A stretch of DNA of 64,000 bases, taken from JALOLV01 sp046295175. GTDB taxonomy: Bacteria > Bacteroidota > Bacteroidia > Cytophagales > Spirosomataceae. Of this stretch, positions 35,197 through 44,339 are shown in pieces. A model generated the notes under the pieces. The model did not search any database. It saw nothing but the letters and a program-made list of their open reading frames with translations, and was not told the origin of the DNA. Position 1 is the stretch's first letter. Each line of letters opens with the position of its first letter. Location: contig JBKBNY010000013.1 in the NCBI GenBank assembly GCA_046295175.1, positions 70,862 to 134,861 of the forward strand, in the 5' to 3' direction. A program made the position numbers and the translations under genes.

Positions 35197-37666
35197 AGAA
35201 ATCCAACCCATCGCAACGATTGACAATAAAGGTATCATTTATACCAAAAATGCTGATATAGCGGTAGCTTTTGAAGTCACATTTCCTGAAATATTCTGTG
35301 TGTCGGAACATAATTACCAGCTTTGTTTTGATGCTTTACTTCAAGGTGTTAAGAATTTGGGCGAAGGTTATCTGATTCACAAACAAGATTTTTTCATTGA
35401 GGATAAATATGAACCTAATTTAAGTTATAATGTGTCAAATGATTTCATCATTGCCAAAAACGAACTTCAATTCAAGGATAGAGCATTTACGAATCATAAG
35501 GCGTTTATCTATGTCATTTTGCCAAGTTCAAATCCTTTGAAACGAGATAGTTTAGCATCTGCTATTTTTCGTCGGCATTTTGTCCCCAAAGATGTTATAG
35601 AACAAGAAACCATTGCTTCTTTTTGGCAAAAGGTTAAATCTTTTCAAGTATCTCTCAATCAATCCAAGATTCTTACGGTCAGTTTATTGAAACGAGAAGA
35701 TTTTGTAGGTAGCAAACAATCGGAAGGTTTGCTCAATTATTACTTTTCTTTGGCTTTCGATGATAAGAATTTGTATGATTTGAGTTCAAATGATGGCATA
35801 TTTCGAGTAGGCAATAAGCAGAGTTATACCTTTGTTATCAATGATTTAGAACAATATCCGCACGAACTTCCTTCGGTGGTTTCTTATCGAGATTACTCAA
35901 CCGACCGAACAAAAATGCCAGCCAGTTACGGCTTGGCTTTTGGCTTGAATTTGCAATTCAACCACGTTTACAATCAGGTCATTTATATTCCAAAACAGAA
36001 CGATTTGAAAACAAAAATGATGGCTGATGCTAAAAAAGCCTATTCATTTTCGAGATGGAGCAGAGATAATACCTATTCGGTCGAGCAAAAAACGATGATG
36101 GTTGATTCGCTCACAACGGGTGCAAGTTTGGCCGTTCATGCTCATTTCAATATTCAGATATTCCATGAGTCAAAACAAGTGTTAGAACAGTATAAAAACG
36201 AAGTGTCGTCAGCTATTCAAAACACTGGTTTCATTGCAAAGATGGCAACAACCCACGCCGAGCAACTATTTTGGTCGTGTATCCCTGCCAATGCTGTTGA
36301 ATTGGGCAAAGATAACTTTGCTACTTGTTTGCTGGATAATGCGTTAGCTCTCTGGAATGTTGAAACCAACTACAAACAAAGTGTTTGGCAAAACGGTGGA
36401 ATGTTGCTCACAGACCGTTTTGGTACGCCCAGAATTGTTGATTTATTTTTTGACCCACTCAAACGAAAACTCATTTTTAATCGAAACTTTACGGTTATCG
36501 GCCCTTCGGGAAGTGGTAAATCATTTACGATGAATAATATGATTTACTATCTGCTAATGAGCGGTTCACACATTACCATCATTGATATAGGACATTCTTA
36601 CAAGCGTTTGGCTGAAATTTTAGGTGGAAAGTATTTGACTCACACTACCGAAAATCCCATTCGTTTGAATCCATTTTACATGGAATTCGACCCGCTCGAT
36701 GATAGATTGAAATTGGAACAAGAATTTAAGCAGGTTATTGTTGATTTGCTTTCAGTACTGTATAAAAACTCGGGTGATGCTATTACAAAAAGTGAAGAAG
36801 TAACGCTTCTGGCAATGGTAACGGAATATTACAAGTATTTACAAAAAAATACAGTGATTTACCCCTGTTTTGATACATTCTACGAATACATCAGAGATTC
36901 TTTCAAAAAGATTTTTGAAGAATTAGGTGGTAGAAATGGCAAAGAGTTCGACCTCGAACAGTTTTTATTTGTACTAAAACCGTTCTACTCCGATGGTGAA
37001 TATGGCTATCTACTGAACTCAAAGGAAATTGTAGATTTTTCACAAGAGCCATTTGTAGTTTACGAATTGGATAATATCAAAGACGACCCTATTTTATTGC
37101 CAGTTATTACGCTGGTCATTACAAATACCTACGTTACAAAACTAATGGGAGTGAAAGGTACACTCAAAATGCTGGTTATCGAAGAAGCATGGAGAGCGGT
37201 ATCCAATCATTTCTTTGCAAACTTTTTGCTCTGGGCATTTAAAACGGTTCGTAAGCACTTTGGGGCGTTGGGTGTAGTAACGCAAGAAATTGAAGATTTG
37301 AAAAAGTCTGAAATCATCAAAGATGCTATTATTCAAAATACTGATATTAAGATTCTTTTAGATTTAAGAAACTACAAAAACGAGCAAGATTTTGTATTGC
37401 AAATGTTCAAACTCTCTGATGAACATTTACCCCAAATTTTCTCCATCAATAAGCGATTACCCATTCAAAGAGGCAATTTCAACGAATTAGCCATCAAATT
37501 AGGTTCAGAATTAAAGGTTTATGGTGTCGAAGTTTCTCCTTATGCCTACGCTCTCTACACAACAGAACCCACCGAAGTAGATAAAATCAAGGCGATAGCT
37601 GAAGAAAGAAATATTTCTCAAAAAGATGCTGCCATTCTTTGGGCTGAACAAACATTAATCAATTAG
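35174..37666 (+). CDS. traG: VirB4-type conjugation ATPase TraG
   Basis: 830 residues. Walker A GPSGSGKS (443-450) and Walker B MLVIEEAW (666-673) are complete. The N-terminal half carries the typical region of TraG-type VirB4 proteins. It powers assembly of the pilus and channel. Overlap of 23 bp with traF supports coupled translation. This name follows CTnDOT usage and is not the VirD4-type protein at 30553. Confidence 0.92.
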   Translation: MAKVRTVEEIQPIATIDNKGIIYTKNADIAVAFEVTFPEIFCVSEHNYQLCFDALLQGVKNLGEGYLIHKQDFFIEDKYEPNLSYNVSNDFIIAKNELQFKDRAFTNHKAFIYVILPSSNPLKRDSLASAIFRRHFVPKDVIEQETIASFWQKVKSFQVSLNQSKILTVSLLKREDFVGSKQSEGLLNYYFSLAFDDKNLYDLSSNDGIFRVGNKQSYTFVINDLEQYPHELPSVVSYRDYSTDRTKMPASYGLAFGLNLQFNHVYNQVIYIPKQNDLKTKMMADAKKAYSFSRWSRDNTYSVEQKTMMVDSLTTGASLAVHAHFNIQIFHESKQVLEQYKNEVSSAIQNTGFIAKMATTHAEQLFWSCIPANAVELGKDNFATCLLDNALALWNVETNYKQSVWQNGGMLLTDRFGTPRIVDLFFDPLKRKLIFNRNFTVIGPSGSGKSFTMNNMIYYLLMSGSHITIIDIGHSYKRLAEILGGKYLTHTTENPIRLNPFYMEFDPLDDRLKLEQEFKQVIVDLLSVLYKNSGDAITKSEEVTLLAMVTEYYKYLQKNTVIYPCFDTFYEYIRDSFKKIFEELGGRNGKEFDLEQFLFVLKPFYSDGEYGYLLNSKEIVDFSQEPFVVYELDNIKDDPILLPVITLVITNTYVTKLMGVKGTLKMLVIEEAWRAVSNHFFANFLLWAFKTVRKHFGALGVVTQEIEDLKKSEIIKDAIIQNTDIKILLDLRNYKNEQDFVLQMFKLSDEHLPQIFSINKRLPIQRGNFNELAIKLGSELKVYGVEVSPYAYALYTTEPTEVDKIKAIAEERNISQKDAAILWAEQTLIN

Positions 37667-37670
37667 GAAC

Positions 37671-38804
37671 ATGAAAAAGTCAATTCAAAAGCTAACTATC
37701 ACTATTTTATTGGTAACAGTTATGTTACCCATCATAGTTCGGGGGCAGTTTATTACCAATGACCCAATCCATACGGCCATTACAACAATGATGAAGTTGT
37801 TTCAAGACCCATCGTTTAAGACAATGGTTAAAAATATCGAACAGCTTAAAAAGGTTTCGGGAGCTGTGCAGCAGTTTCATCGTGGTAAGGAAATAATCAC
37901 CAAAATTCAGAACTGTACACAAAAAATATCCTCACTTTCTACGGCAGTTTCAAAAGATGGACATATTTATCCAACTGAATATAGTTTGATGGTGCAGGAT
38001 ATTACAAAGCTATCGAAAGTAGGGACAGATATTTTGAAAGATATGAAAAGCTCCACCACCCAAGCAGGTGGAGTCTTAAAAATGTCGGATGCTGAACGAG
38101 TAAAGTGGTTAAACGAAACGTATATACGAGTTTGTAAATTTGAACAGCTACTCAATACGTATTTCTCTAACATTCAAAGCCTTTCTTTGAGGCGTTCGGG
38201 TAATCGAAACGACTTAAAATCTACGGCAAAACTATATTCGATGGTTTATTCTTCACAAGGCACGGGCTATGGCGGCGTAAATGGAAACATTGGTGGCAGT
38301 GGCTACGACGATGATTATAATCAAAAAGAAACTTCGGCTTTAGATTCTGCCTACACATCAGAGCAAGCCAAGAAACTGAAGGAAATGCAAGAATTATGCA
38401 CGGTCAGGATGCAGAATTACCAAGATGAATTACAGTTATCGGAGAGAAAAATGGATGGTCAAGCAGTAGCTGCCTTAATAGGTGAAGGTTGGGTTTATTT
38501 AGTAAAACCACCCAAAATTAGCCTTTTTTCTATGACAGCATTTTCCATTGCAGGTGAAATTGCCGATGCTGTAAATGGTACAGGAAATGCCTCAATAGGG
38601 GGTGGGGGTTCTACTGATGTTACTCAACAAATTGAAGATAGCATTCAGTGTTGGATAAATCCAAGTGGAAAAAAAGTCTCCAATGATGAGTTTTTGACTT
38701 ATATGAGAATCAAAGCTCGTGAAATGATAATCGAACAAAAACTCTCTGAAACGCTCAGAAAGAAATACAAATTAGATGAATGTCAATCTTTGGGAATGTA
38801 TTAA
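37671..38804 (+). CDS. traI: DUF4141-family transfer protein TraI
   Basis: 377 residues with a signal peptide ending near RGQ. Helical sections around a KGREIITKIQNCTQKI-type stretch and SEQAKKLKEMQELCTVRMQNYQDELQLSE resemble the TraI/DUF4141 proteins that are VirB5-like minor pilus or channel components. It has a glycine-rich middle (YGGVNGNIGGSGYDDDYN). The gap to traJ carries a palindromic insertion-like repeat. Confidence 0.75.
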   Translation: MKKSIQKLTITILLVTVMLPIIVRGQFITNDPIHTAITTMMKLFQDPSFKTMVKNIEQLKKVSGAVQQFHRGKEIITKIQNCTQKISSLSTAVSKDGHIYPTEYSLMVQDITKLSKVGTDILKDMKSSTTQAGGVLKMSDAERVKWLNETYIRVCKFEQLLNTYFSNIQSLSLRRSGNRNDLKSTAKLYSMVYSSQGTGYGGVNGNIGGSGYDDDYNQKETSALDSAYTSEQAKKLKEMQELCTVRMQNYQDELQLSERKMDGQAVAALIGEGWVYLVKPPKISLFSMTAFSIAGEIADAVNGTGNASIGGGGSTDVTQQIEDSIQCWINPSGKKVSNDEFLTYMRIKAREMIIEQKLSETLRKKYKLDECQSLGMY

Positions 38805-38806
38805 AC

Positions 38807-38895
38807 ACCCCCAGCCCCTAAGGGGAGTGATTCATTCAAAAATATCTTATTAATCAAAACACTAACGAAAAAATTCCCCTTTAGGGGTTAGGGGT
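38807..38895. repeat. MITE-like GC-rich inverted repeat pair
   Basis: An 89-bp segment has arms ACCCCCAGCCCCTAAGGGGA (left) and TCCCCTTTAGGGGTTAGGGG (right) that pair with few mismatches, around about 45 bp of AT-rich DNA. The right arm touches the traJ start codon. It lies inside the tra operon between traI and traJ and looks like a small mobile or dispersed repeat. Confidence 0.6.
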
Positions 38896-38896
38896 C

Positions 38897-39922
38897 ATGG
38901 GCGAAGGCATTTTTAAAATCATATTCGATTTATATACTAACCAAGCCAGTATAGCACAAACTTATGCTAATTTGATTGAACCAAAAGTTCGACTCATTGC
39001 AGGAATTGGAGCTTTGGTTTACATTTTTGGAAAACTAATCACTCAAATTGCAAACAATCAAGAAATAGATTTCTTTCCGTTTTTAAGACCATTTGCGGTT
39101 TTGCTCTTAATTCCACTTTCGCCACAAATTTGCTCGGCCATTGATGGTTTTGGTGAAGAAGTGAGGAGTTTAGTAAACAACCAGAATGAAAACATTGCGA
39201 CCAAAGTACAAAAGCAAACTGATAAAATAGAAAAGTTGGTAGAGAAGAAATGGGAAGAAATTGGCAAAAATCCCGAAAAATATGCCGCCGTTTTTAATAG
39301 CAATCTCAATGAAGATAAATCTGGTTTTTTCGGTGAAGTAATGGTCGATTTCAAAATTGGAATGTATAAGTTTTCGGAAGAGTTCAAATTTCAGATTTTG
39401 AGTGTGATTCAAAGCATTTTACTCTGTCTGATGCAAATTGCTGAATGTTGTTTACTTCTTATCTCAATAGGTTTCCGAATTGTACTAAGAATCGGTTTTC
39501 CAATAACCGTTGCTCTCTCGATATTCCCTGGCTTTACATCATCGTTGGCTTATTGGTTCGGCAAATACATCAATTTTGCATTGCTCCCAGCCGTTGCGGC
39601 CATGTACAGCTCCATTGCCTTCAATTTATGTGATACTTACATCAATAGTTATGATGTAGAATCTGCAATGGCTACAATGGGCGTAGAAACGCAACAACCT
39701 GAGTTTTTAGGTTTAGCTTTTATCGGACTTTTATTCCTTTCACTGATTGGCTATATCCAAGTTCCATCCATGACTGCCATGTTAATCAATGTCGGTGGCG
39801 TTGGCTCGATTGTACAAGGAGCAACCCGAACCATTCAAAATACTGGAAAAGTTACGACAAATGCTATCAAAAAAAGTACAGAGTCGAGCAGTAGTAAATC
39901 AATCCAAAGTGTAAACCGCTAA
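38897..39922 (+). CDS. traJ: Conjugation protein TraJ (VirB6-like)
   Basis: 341 residues with several TM segments (about 25-45, 60-75, 155-190, 200-225 and 245-290), a helical cytoplasmic loop rich in charged residues and a Ser/Thr-rich C-terminus. This is the layout of TraJ in Bacteroides elements and of VirB6, the inner-membrane channel part. Its start follows a MITE-like arm directly, which may affect expression. Confidence 0.85.
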   Translation: MGEGIFKIIFDLYTNQASIAQTYANLIEPKVRLIAGIGALVYIFGKLITQIANNQEIDFFPFLRPFAVLLLIPLSPQICSAIDGFGEEVRSLVNNQNENIATKVQKQTDKIEKLVEKKWEEIGKNPEKYAAVFNSNLNEDKSGFFGEVMVDFKIGMYKFSEEFKFQILSVIQSILLCLMQIAECCLLLISIGFRIVLRIGFPITVALSIFPGFTSSLAYWFGKYINFALLPAVAAMYSSIAFNLCDTYINSYDVESAMATMGVETQQPEFLGLAFIGLLFLSLIGYIQVPSMTAMLINVGGVGSIVQGATRTIQNTGKVTTNAIKKSTESSSSKSIQSVNR

Positions 39923-40119
39923 TGAATAACTATTTCAAAAATAACCTATTTGAAGCCTTTCGGCTATTTACTGGGGTTTGTGCAAGCATCATTGTTTTAT
40001 GCACAGTTCTAACGACCTATATTTTGTACCGTTCTTATCAAAACTATACCCAAAATACTAAAAATACCTTTGTTTTTAGCGAAAACGGGGCATCCATACA
40101 CATCTATTCAAAAAAATAA
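39922..40119 (+). CDS. Small single-TM transfer protein
   Basis: 65 residues, one TM segment (about 15-37) and a short polar tail. Its start overlaps the traJ stop by 1 bp, so it is co-translated. No named family; small proteins between TraJ and TraK are common in these operons. Confidence 0.55.
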   Translation: MNNYFKNNLFEAFRLFTGVCASIIVLCTVLTTYILYRSYQNYTQNTKNTFVFSENGASIHIYSKK

Positions 40120-40127
40120 TATTTCAA

Positions 40128-40736
40128 ATGGAGGAATTATTTAAACTTAACGCTCACTTTCGCAGGGTGAAGCTCATTACGATTATTGCCTTAGTTAGCC
40201 TAAGTATCATTTCAATTACAGCTTTATCTCTGTCTTACAAACACTCAAAGGAGTTTTCAAAACGTATTTATTTAATCAATAAAAACGAACATTTTGAAGC
40301 CATTGCGGGAAACATCCAAACCAATCGCCCTGTCGAAGTCAATTATCATGTGAGTCGTTTCCATGAATTGTTTTTTACAGTTGTGCCTGATGCTCAAGAG
40401 ATAGAAACCAATATTGCCAAAGCCTTTTTTCTGTGTGATGAATCAGCCAAAAAACTCTATGATGATTTGAAAGAAAGAGGTTTTTACAATGACATGATTC
40501 AAGGAAATGTAATCCAAAAAGTAAAAATAGACTCCGTAGTTGTCAATACCAAAGAGTATCCTTACCAAGCCACGTGTTATTCAATCGTAACCCAAACACG
40601 TGCCACTTCACAATCAGAGAAGAGTTTGACAACCATTTGCATTTTAGAAGATGTACCACGGAGTCTTCGTAGTCCGAATGGTTTATTCATGCGGAATTTC
40701 AGAGTGATAGAAAGCAAAGTTATTCATGAAAAATAA
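40128..40736 (+). CDS. traK: Conjugation protein TraK (VirB8-like)
   Basis: 202 residues. A short cytoplasmic part, a TM segment (about 17-38) and a periplasmic domain ending DVPRSLRSPNGLFMRNFRVIESKVI fit TraK and VirB8 (NTF2-like periplasmic fold). It nucleates the channel across the envelope. Followed with an 11-bp overlap by the next small gene. Confidence 0.85.
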   Translation: MEELFKLNAHFRRVKLITIIALVSLSIISITALSLSYKHSKEFSKRIYLINKNEHFEAIAGNIQTNRPVEVNYHVSRFHELFFTVVPDAQEIETNIAKAFFLCDESAKKLYDDLKERGFYNDMIQGNVIQKVKIDSVVVNTKEYPYQATCYSIVTQTRATSQSEKSLTTICILEDVPRSLRSPNGLFMRNFRVIESKVIHEK

Positions 40737-40926
40737 ACCCATTCGGCAAGACGAATTAGAGCAATTAGGCAATCGAATTAATGGATTTATTACTGAAAAG
40801 TCTAAGTTTTTAGCTCAAAAGCTCAATCGTTTCTATAAAGCTCATCGCCAGCAAACTATCTACATTTTGGTTTTGTTCGGCTTGTTTGTTTTAGCAATCA
40901 ATCTTTTATCATTTTATATTTTCTGA
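40726..40926 (+). CDS. Small TraL-like membrane protein
   Basis: 66 residues with a charged, helical N-terminus (QDELEQLGNRINGFITEKSKFLAQKLNRFYKAH) and one TM segment near the C-terminus. Position between traK and traM and size fit TraL, but I do not recognise a signature strong enough to assign the name. Confidence 0.5.
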   Translation: MKNKPIRQDELEQLGNRINGFITEKSKFLAQKLNRFYKAHRQQTIYILVLFGLFVLAINLLSFYIF

Positions 40927-40927
40927 T

Positions 40928-42289
40928 ATGGAAAATCAAGTAAATGTCCCCTTACCGCATGAACAAAGTGTAAGAAAATTAGGCAATAAACAGTACGCCT
41001 TAGTGATTATCGGCGGACTTGTTTTATTTGCCACAGGCTTAATTATGTATTCGTTTGGTGTTTTTAGCAAGGAAGAGCCTCAGAAAAATGTCGATTCTCT
41101 TTCTGAACTCACACCGCCCGAATCGAAAAATACTAAGTTGGAAGATGATAAATATAAACATTCATCATCAGAACTAAATACTTATGGAGGTGGAACGGAA
41201 GAATTGACAGCCATTACAGGAAAAGAGCCAAGTTATGCTAAAGAAAGTAATGAGCAACTCAACGAAGCAGACTTTCAGGAAGTACAAAATGCAAGAAAAT
41301 CAAGTTCCAGTAGTCGAAATATTCCGAAAACCGAAGCACAACGCAAGAAAGAGAAGTTAAACCAAGATTTTCAGAGACGACAGCAACAAGAGTTTTCTCG
41401 TCAGCAATACTTAGCCAATTCCGATACACCTTTATACAAAAAATCAAGGCAAGATTTGGAAGATGAACGCTTAGAGCGAGAAGAAAAAGAGTTTAATAAT
41501 CGCACAGCTCAATTAGTTTTATCAAATCTTGAAAAGGCAAATACTAATGTGACTACTCAACCAAATCCAGTTTTGAATACCCCAACTAAAGAAGTTGCTA
41601 CCCAACAAACCAAGAAGACTAATGCACCAACTGATGAAATTAGTATTCACCCTGAAACTGCTACCAATACAATCGGAATGAAATGGAAAAAAGGAGGTTT
41701 CTATGGGTTTTCAAAGAGCGAGAAAAGTAAATATTTTACTGATAATGATGCTTTTTCAGCAGTTATTCACGGACAAGGTGAATCCATCACCATTCAAGAT
41801 GGTTCTATTCTAAAACTCCGTTTGTTGCAAAATGTAGTTTTACAAGCCAATGACCAAAAAGTTATTTTACCCATCGGAACACTTATTTCTGGCACTTGCC
41901 GAGTTTCGGAAGAACGAGTATTTATTACAGTTTCGGCTCTACGTATTGAAAATGCAATTTATCCTATTTCAATGGCGGTCTTCGATTTGGATGGGCAACA
42001 GGGTTTATATGTACCAAATTTGAAGGAAAAGAATGTCTTATCGAGAGAATTAACCGATGCAGCCACTCGCCCTTTCAACGGAACGAGTGTATTTGTGCCT
42101 GATGGTTCAATTCAGAAGCAAGTAGGAACACAAATCGCTTTGCAATCAACCCAAAGTTTGATGCAAGGAGCAAAAGGATATTTTAGAAGTAAGATTCAAT
42201 CTCCCAAAGTTACCATCAAGCCTAACTACAAGGTTTTACTCAAGTCGGTCAATTTATCAAATTCCAATCCATCAATCAATGAAGAATAA
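40928..42289 (+). CDS. traM: Conjugation protein TraM (VirB10-like)
   Basis: 453 residues. One N-terminal TM segment (about 25-45) is followed by a long low-complexity linker rich in Q, K and N (about 50-230) and a C-terminal beta domain. It carries GQGESITIQDGSILKLRLLQNV and LISGTCRVSEERVFITVSALRI, the VirB10/TraM pattern. It spans the envelope to join inner and outer membrane parts. The stop overlaps traN by 11 bp. Confidence 0.85.
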   Translation: MENQVNVPLPHEQSVRKLGNKQYALVIIGGLVLFATGLIMYSFGVFSKEEPQKNVDSLSELTPPESKNTKLEDDKYKHSSSELNTYGGGTEELTAITGKEPSYAKESNEQLNEADFQEVQNARKSSSSSRNIPKTEAQRKKEKLNQDFQRRQQQEFSRQQYLANSDTPLYKKSRQDLEDERLEREEKEFNNRTAQLVLSNLEKANTNVTTQPNPVLNTPTKEVATQQTKKTNAPTDEISIHPETATNTIGMKWKKGGFYGFSKSEKSKYFTDNDAFSAVIHGQGESITIQDGSILKLRLLQNVVLQANDQKVILPIGTLISGTCRVSEERVFITVSALRIENAIYPISMAVFDLDGQQGLYVPNLKEKNVLSRELTDAATRPFNGTSVFVPDGSIQKQVGTQIALQSTQSLMQGAKGYFRSKIQSPKVTIKPNYKVLLKSVNLSNSNPSINEE

Positions 42290-43217
42290 ATTTAGTGTGG
42301 CTGCTTTTTTATTAGCAGCTCAATTTTGCTTCGGGCAAAGTGCCGAACCAAAAGTTTCAAACCCAGAGCAACACCAGTTTGTGAGCCAGCATAATCGGTA
42401 TGTTTTGCCTATTGATAAAGTGTCTGTAAAAGGGAGTTATCCGTTGGGTGTCTCAGAAATAAAGACGATTCATGTCATTTTTCCTTCGGAAATTAGAGAA
42501 GTTGATGCAGGAACGGCCAACGTAATTGCTCAAATCACTGAAAACTTCAACAATGTTTTGAGAATAAAAGCAAATACAGATAAGCACTTTTCAGAAACCA
42601 ATTTAACCGTTTTAACCGCCGACGGTGGACTGTATAGTTTTCTGACAAACTATAACCGTGACCCCGAAATTTTGAATATCAATATTGGTAATAACCTTAG
42701 TTCTGATGTGCTTTCGAGTAAAGATTTAGGTATCAATCAGTTTTTGAAAAGCAATTATCTCATTGCAGCTCTCAATCAATCGGCCAATGAAATTAAGTTT
42801 TCGATGCAAAAATCAATTTCATTAAAACCATTTGTTAGAAATACGGGTGTCAGAAATCAGAATACGAGTGCTTTTTTGAAAGGCGTTTACACCTATAACG
42901 GCATGATGTATTTTACGATTGAGATAGTAAACGATTCTGAAATTGATTATTCGATTGATTTTATCAAGCTCTACATCAAAGACAAAGAGGTTTTGAAACG
43001 AATGACTATCCAAGAAGAAGAACTCAAAATTGCAGATAGATTTCCGCTCGATAATGTACTAAAAGCTAAAACCAATAATACATTTTCTATGGCCACACCA
43101 CTGCGTACAATTTCAGACGATAAAGAGTTTGAATTTGAAATTTACGAACAAAACGGCAGTCGTCATTTAAGATTTTCCATTTCTCCAAAGGTAATTGCTA
43201 AAGCCAAAACTCTATAA
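42279..43217 (+). CDS. traN: Conjugation protein TraN (DUF4138, VirB9-like)
   Basis: 312 residues with a signal peptide ending CFGQS. The DUF4138 domain includes LPIDKVSVKGSYPLGVSEIKTIHVIFPSEI and KGVYTYNGMMYFTIEIVNDSEIDYSIDFIKLYIKDKE. TraN is the outer-membrane-side partner of TraM, like VirB9. Its start overlaps traM by 11 bp. Confidence 0.85.
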   Translation: MKNKFSVAAFLLAAQFCFGQSAEPKVSNPEQHQFVSQHNRYVLPIDKVSVKGSYPLGVSEIKTIHVIFPSEIREVDAGTANVIAQITENFNNVLRIKANTDKHFSETNLTVLTADGGLYSFLTNYNRDPEILNINIGNNLSSDVLSSKDLGINQFLKSNYLIAALNQSANEIKFSMQKSISLKPFVRNTGVRNQNTSAFLKGVYTYNGMMYFTIEIVNDSEIDYSIDFIKLYIKDKEVLKRMTIQEEELKIADRFPLDNVLKAKTNNTFSMATPLRTISDDKEFEFEIYEQNGSRHLRFSISPKVIAKAKTL

Positions 43218-43218
43218 C

Positions 43219-43788
43219 ATGAAATATCTTTCGATTCTTTTGTTTTTTGGGACTTGCCAATTTGCAAACGCCCAAGTGCATCTAAAAAAACAAACCTTTT
43301 ACGAGCTTTCAGCAGGTGGATATGATAACCCCTTTTTATCTAAATCAAATTTGAGTCTACAAATGGGAGTAGGAAAGTACAATCGTAAAGGCAATGCCCA
43401 TGTTTTAGGCTTGAATTATAATCATAAAACAGCATCGGTATTCAATACTCAAAACAATAGCACTTTACCCATTCAAATTCCAGTTCAACAATTCTATTTT
43501 TCCTATAAAACAAATTTTAGGATTTACTCAAATGCCATGAACGATTTTCATGTTCGAGGTATCGGAAGATTAAATTTTGGTTATGAATCATTGAACCACG
43601 AAAAAACAAATCTTGAAGACCTATATCAACTAAATCAAAAATCAGATTTTTTGCTCGGAGTAGGGGCAGGGCTTGAAGTTGAGTATAGTCCATTTGTCGC
43701 AGGAGTTCATCAAAACATCAATATCTTATCCAATTATCAGAAGTTTAGTAGTGTAACATTTCTCGGTTTTCGTTTCCACATTAATTAA
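43219..43788 (+). CDS. traO: Conjugation protein TraO (small outer-membrane protein)
   Basis: 189 residues from the ATG at 43219, which gives a clean signal peptide (MKYLSILLFFGTCQFANAQ); a start at 43195 would overlap traN and lack one. The mature part is a beta-barrel-like sequence (aromatic, alternating), ending SVTFLGFRFHIN, as in TraO of Bacteroides elements. The 3' end contains a 23-bp exact copy of the plasmid iteron. Confidence 0.75.
   Translation: MKYLSILLFFGTCQFANAQVHLKKQTFYELSAGGYDNPFLSKSNLSLQMGVGKYNRKGNAHVLGLNYNHKTASVFNTQNNSTLPIQIPVQQFYFSYKTNFRIYSNAMNDFHVRGIGRLNFGYESLNHEKTNLEDLYQLNQKSDFLLGVGAGLEVEYSPFVAGVHQNINILSNYQKFSSVTFLGFRFHIN
43750..43772 (+). repeat. Iteron copy in the end of traO
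   Basis: AGTGTAACATTTCTCGGTTT and the next three bases TCG (23 bp) are identical to the iteron at 19934-19956 of the replication origin, although this lies inside a coding sequence 24 kb away. Confidence 0.6.
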
Positions 43789-43795
43789 AAACAAC

Positions 43796-44233
43796 ATGAA
43801 AAAGACAATTTTCAAGATTTCAAGTGTACTATTTCTCGGTTTTATGGTTTCGTGTAGCAAATCGGTTGGTGTAAATCCCAACGAGCAGAGTAGCGATTTC
43901 AATTTTGTAGCCACATCGGCCTACGATTTCATTTATCCCAATGCCGATTTTGATTATATCATGCCAATCGAACTATATGTTCGCCCAGTTGAAAACCTCA
44001 ACGAGAGTACCACACTTTCTCTAACCTTTTCTTCAAATCAATCCTCAAAATTTGTCATCAATTCAGACACTTTGCTTTCGGGCGACAAAGTGAATCTAAG
44101 ATACAAAGATTTTAAAAATTATCGAGTTTTGGGGCGTTACATTACTTATGGCAAAGGAAATCAGAATGTTGATTTTCAAATGGCTATTGGAAAAACCAGT
44201 AAGAGTTCAAAAATCATTTTGGTAGCAAAATAG
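43796..44233 (+). CDS. traQ: DUF3872 transfer lipoprotein TraQ
   Basis: 145 residues with a lipobox (GFMVSC, Cys about 20) and a beta-rich domain (DFIYPNADFDYIMPIELYVRPVENL) typical of DUF3872/TraQ. It ends the tra operon. A second iteron-like sequence overlaps its signal peptide codons at 43828-43840, and a perfect palindrome is 24 bp after its stop. Confidence 0.78.
   Translation: MKKTIFKISSVLFLGFMVSCSKSVGVNPNEQSSDFNFVATSAYDFIYPNADFDYIMPIELYVRPVENLNESTTLSLTFSSNQSSKFVINSDTLLSGDKVNLRYKDFKNYRVLGRYITYGKGNQNVDFQMAIGKTSKSSKIILVAK
43826..43842 (+). repeat. Iteron-like copy in the start of traQ
   Basis: TACTATTTCTCGGTTTT matches the iteron at 20122-20138 over 17 bp. It lies 73 bp from the traO copy, within the signal-peptide codons of traQ. 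Confidence 0.5.
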
Positions 44234-44257
44234 AAGTCCTTATTAATAATTTATTTT

Positions 44258-44298
44258 ATTCGTAATTATATCGGTATAATACCGATATAATTACGAAT
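44258..44298. promoter_or_regulatory. Perfect 41-bp palindrome (20-bp arms)
   Basis: The arm ATTCGTAATTATATCGGTAT, one central A and its exact complement span 44258-44298. It lies between the tra operon end and the zinc-ribbon gene, touching the -33 region of the latter's promoter. It may be an operator, the tra terminator, or both. Confidence 0.6.
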
Positions 44299-44300
44299 TT

Positions 44301-44315
44301 TTTGTTTTATATTTG
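44301..44315 (+). promoter_or_regulatory. Candidate promoter -7 box of the zinc-ribbon gene
   Basis: TATATTTG at 44308-44315 is an exact -7 match. A -33 box would lie near 44285, inside the 41-bp palindrome, so a factor bound there would block or recruit polymerase. Confidence 0.5.
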
Positions 44316-44339
44316 CACAATTAAAACATACAAATATAT

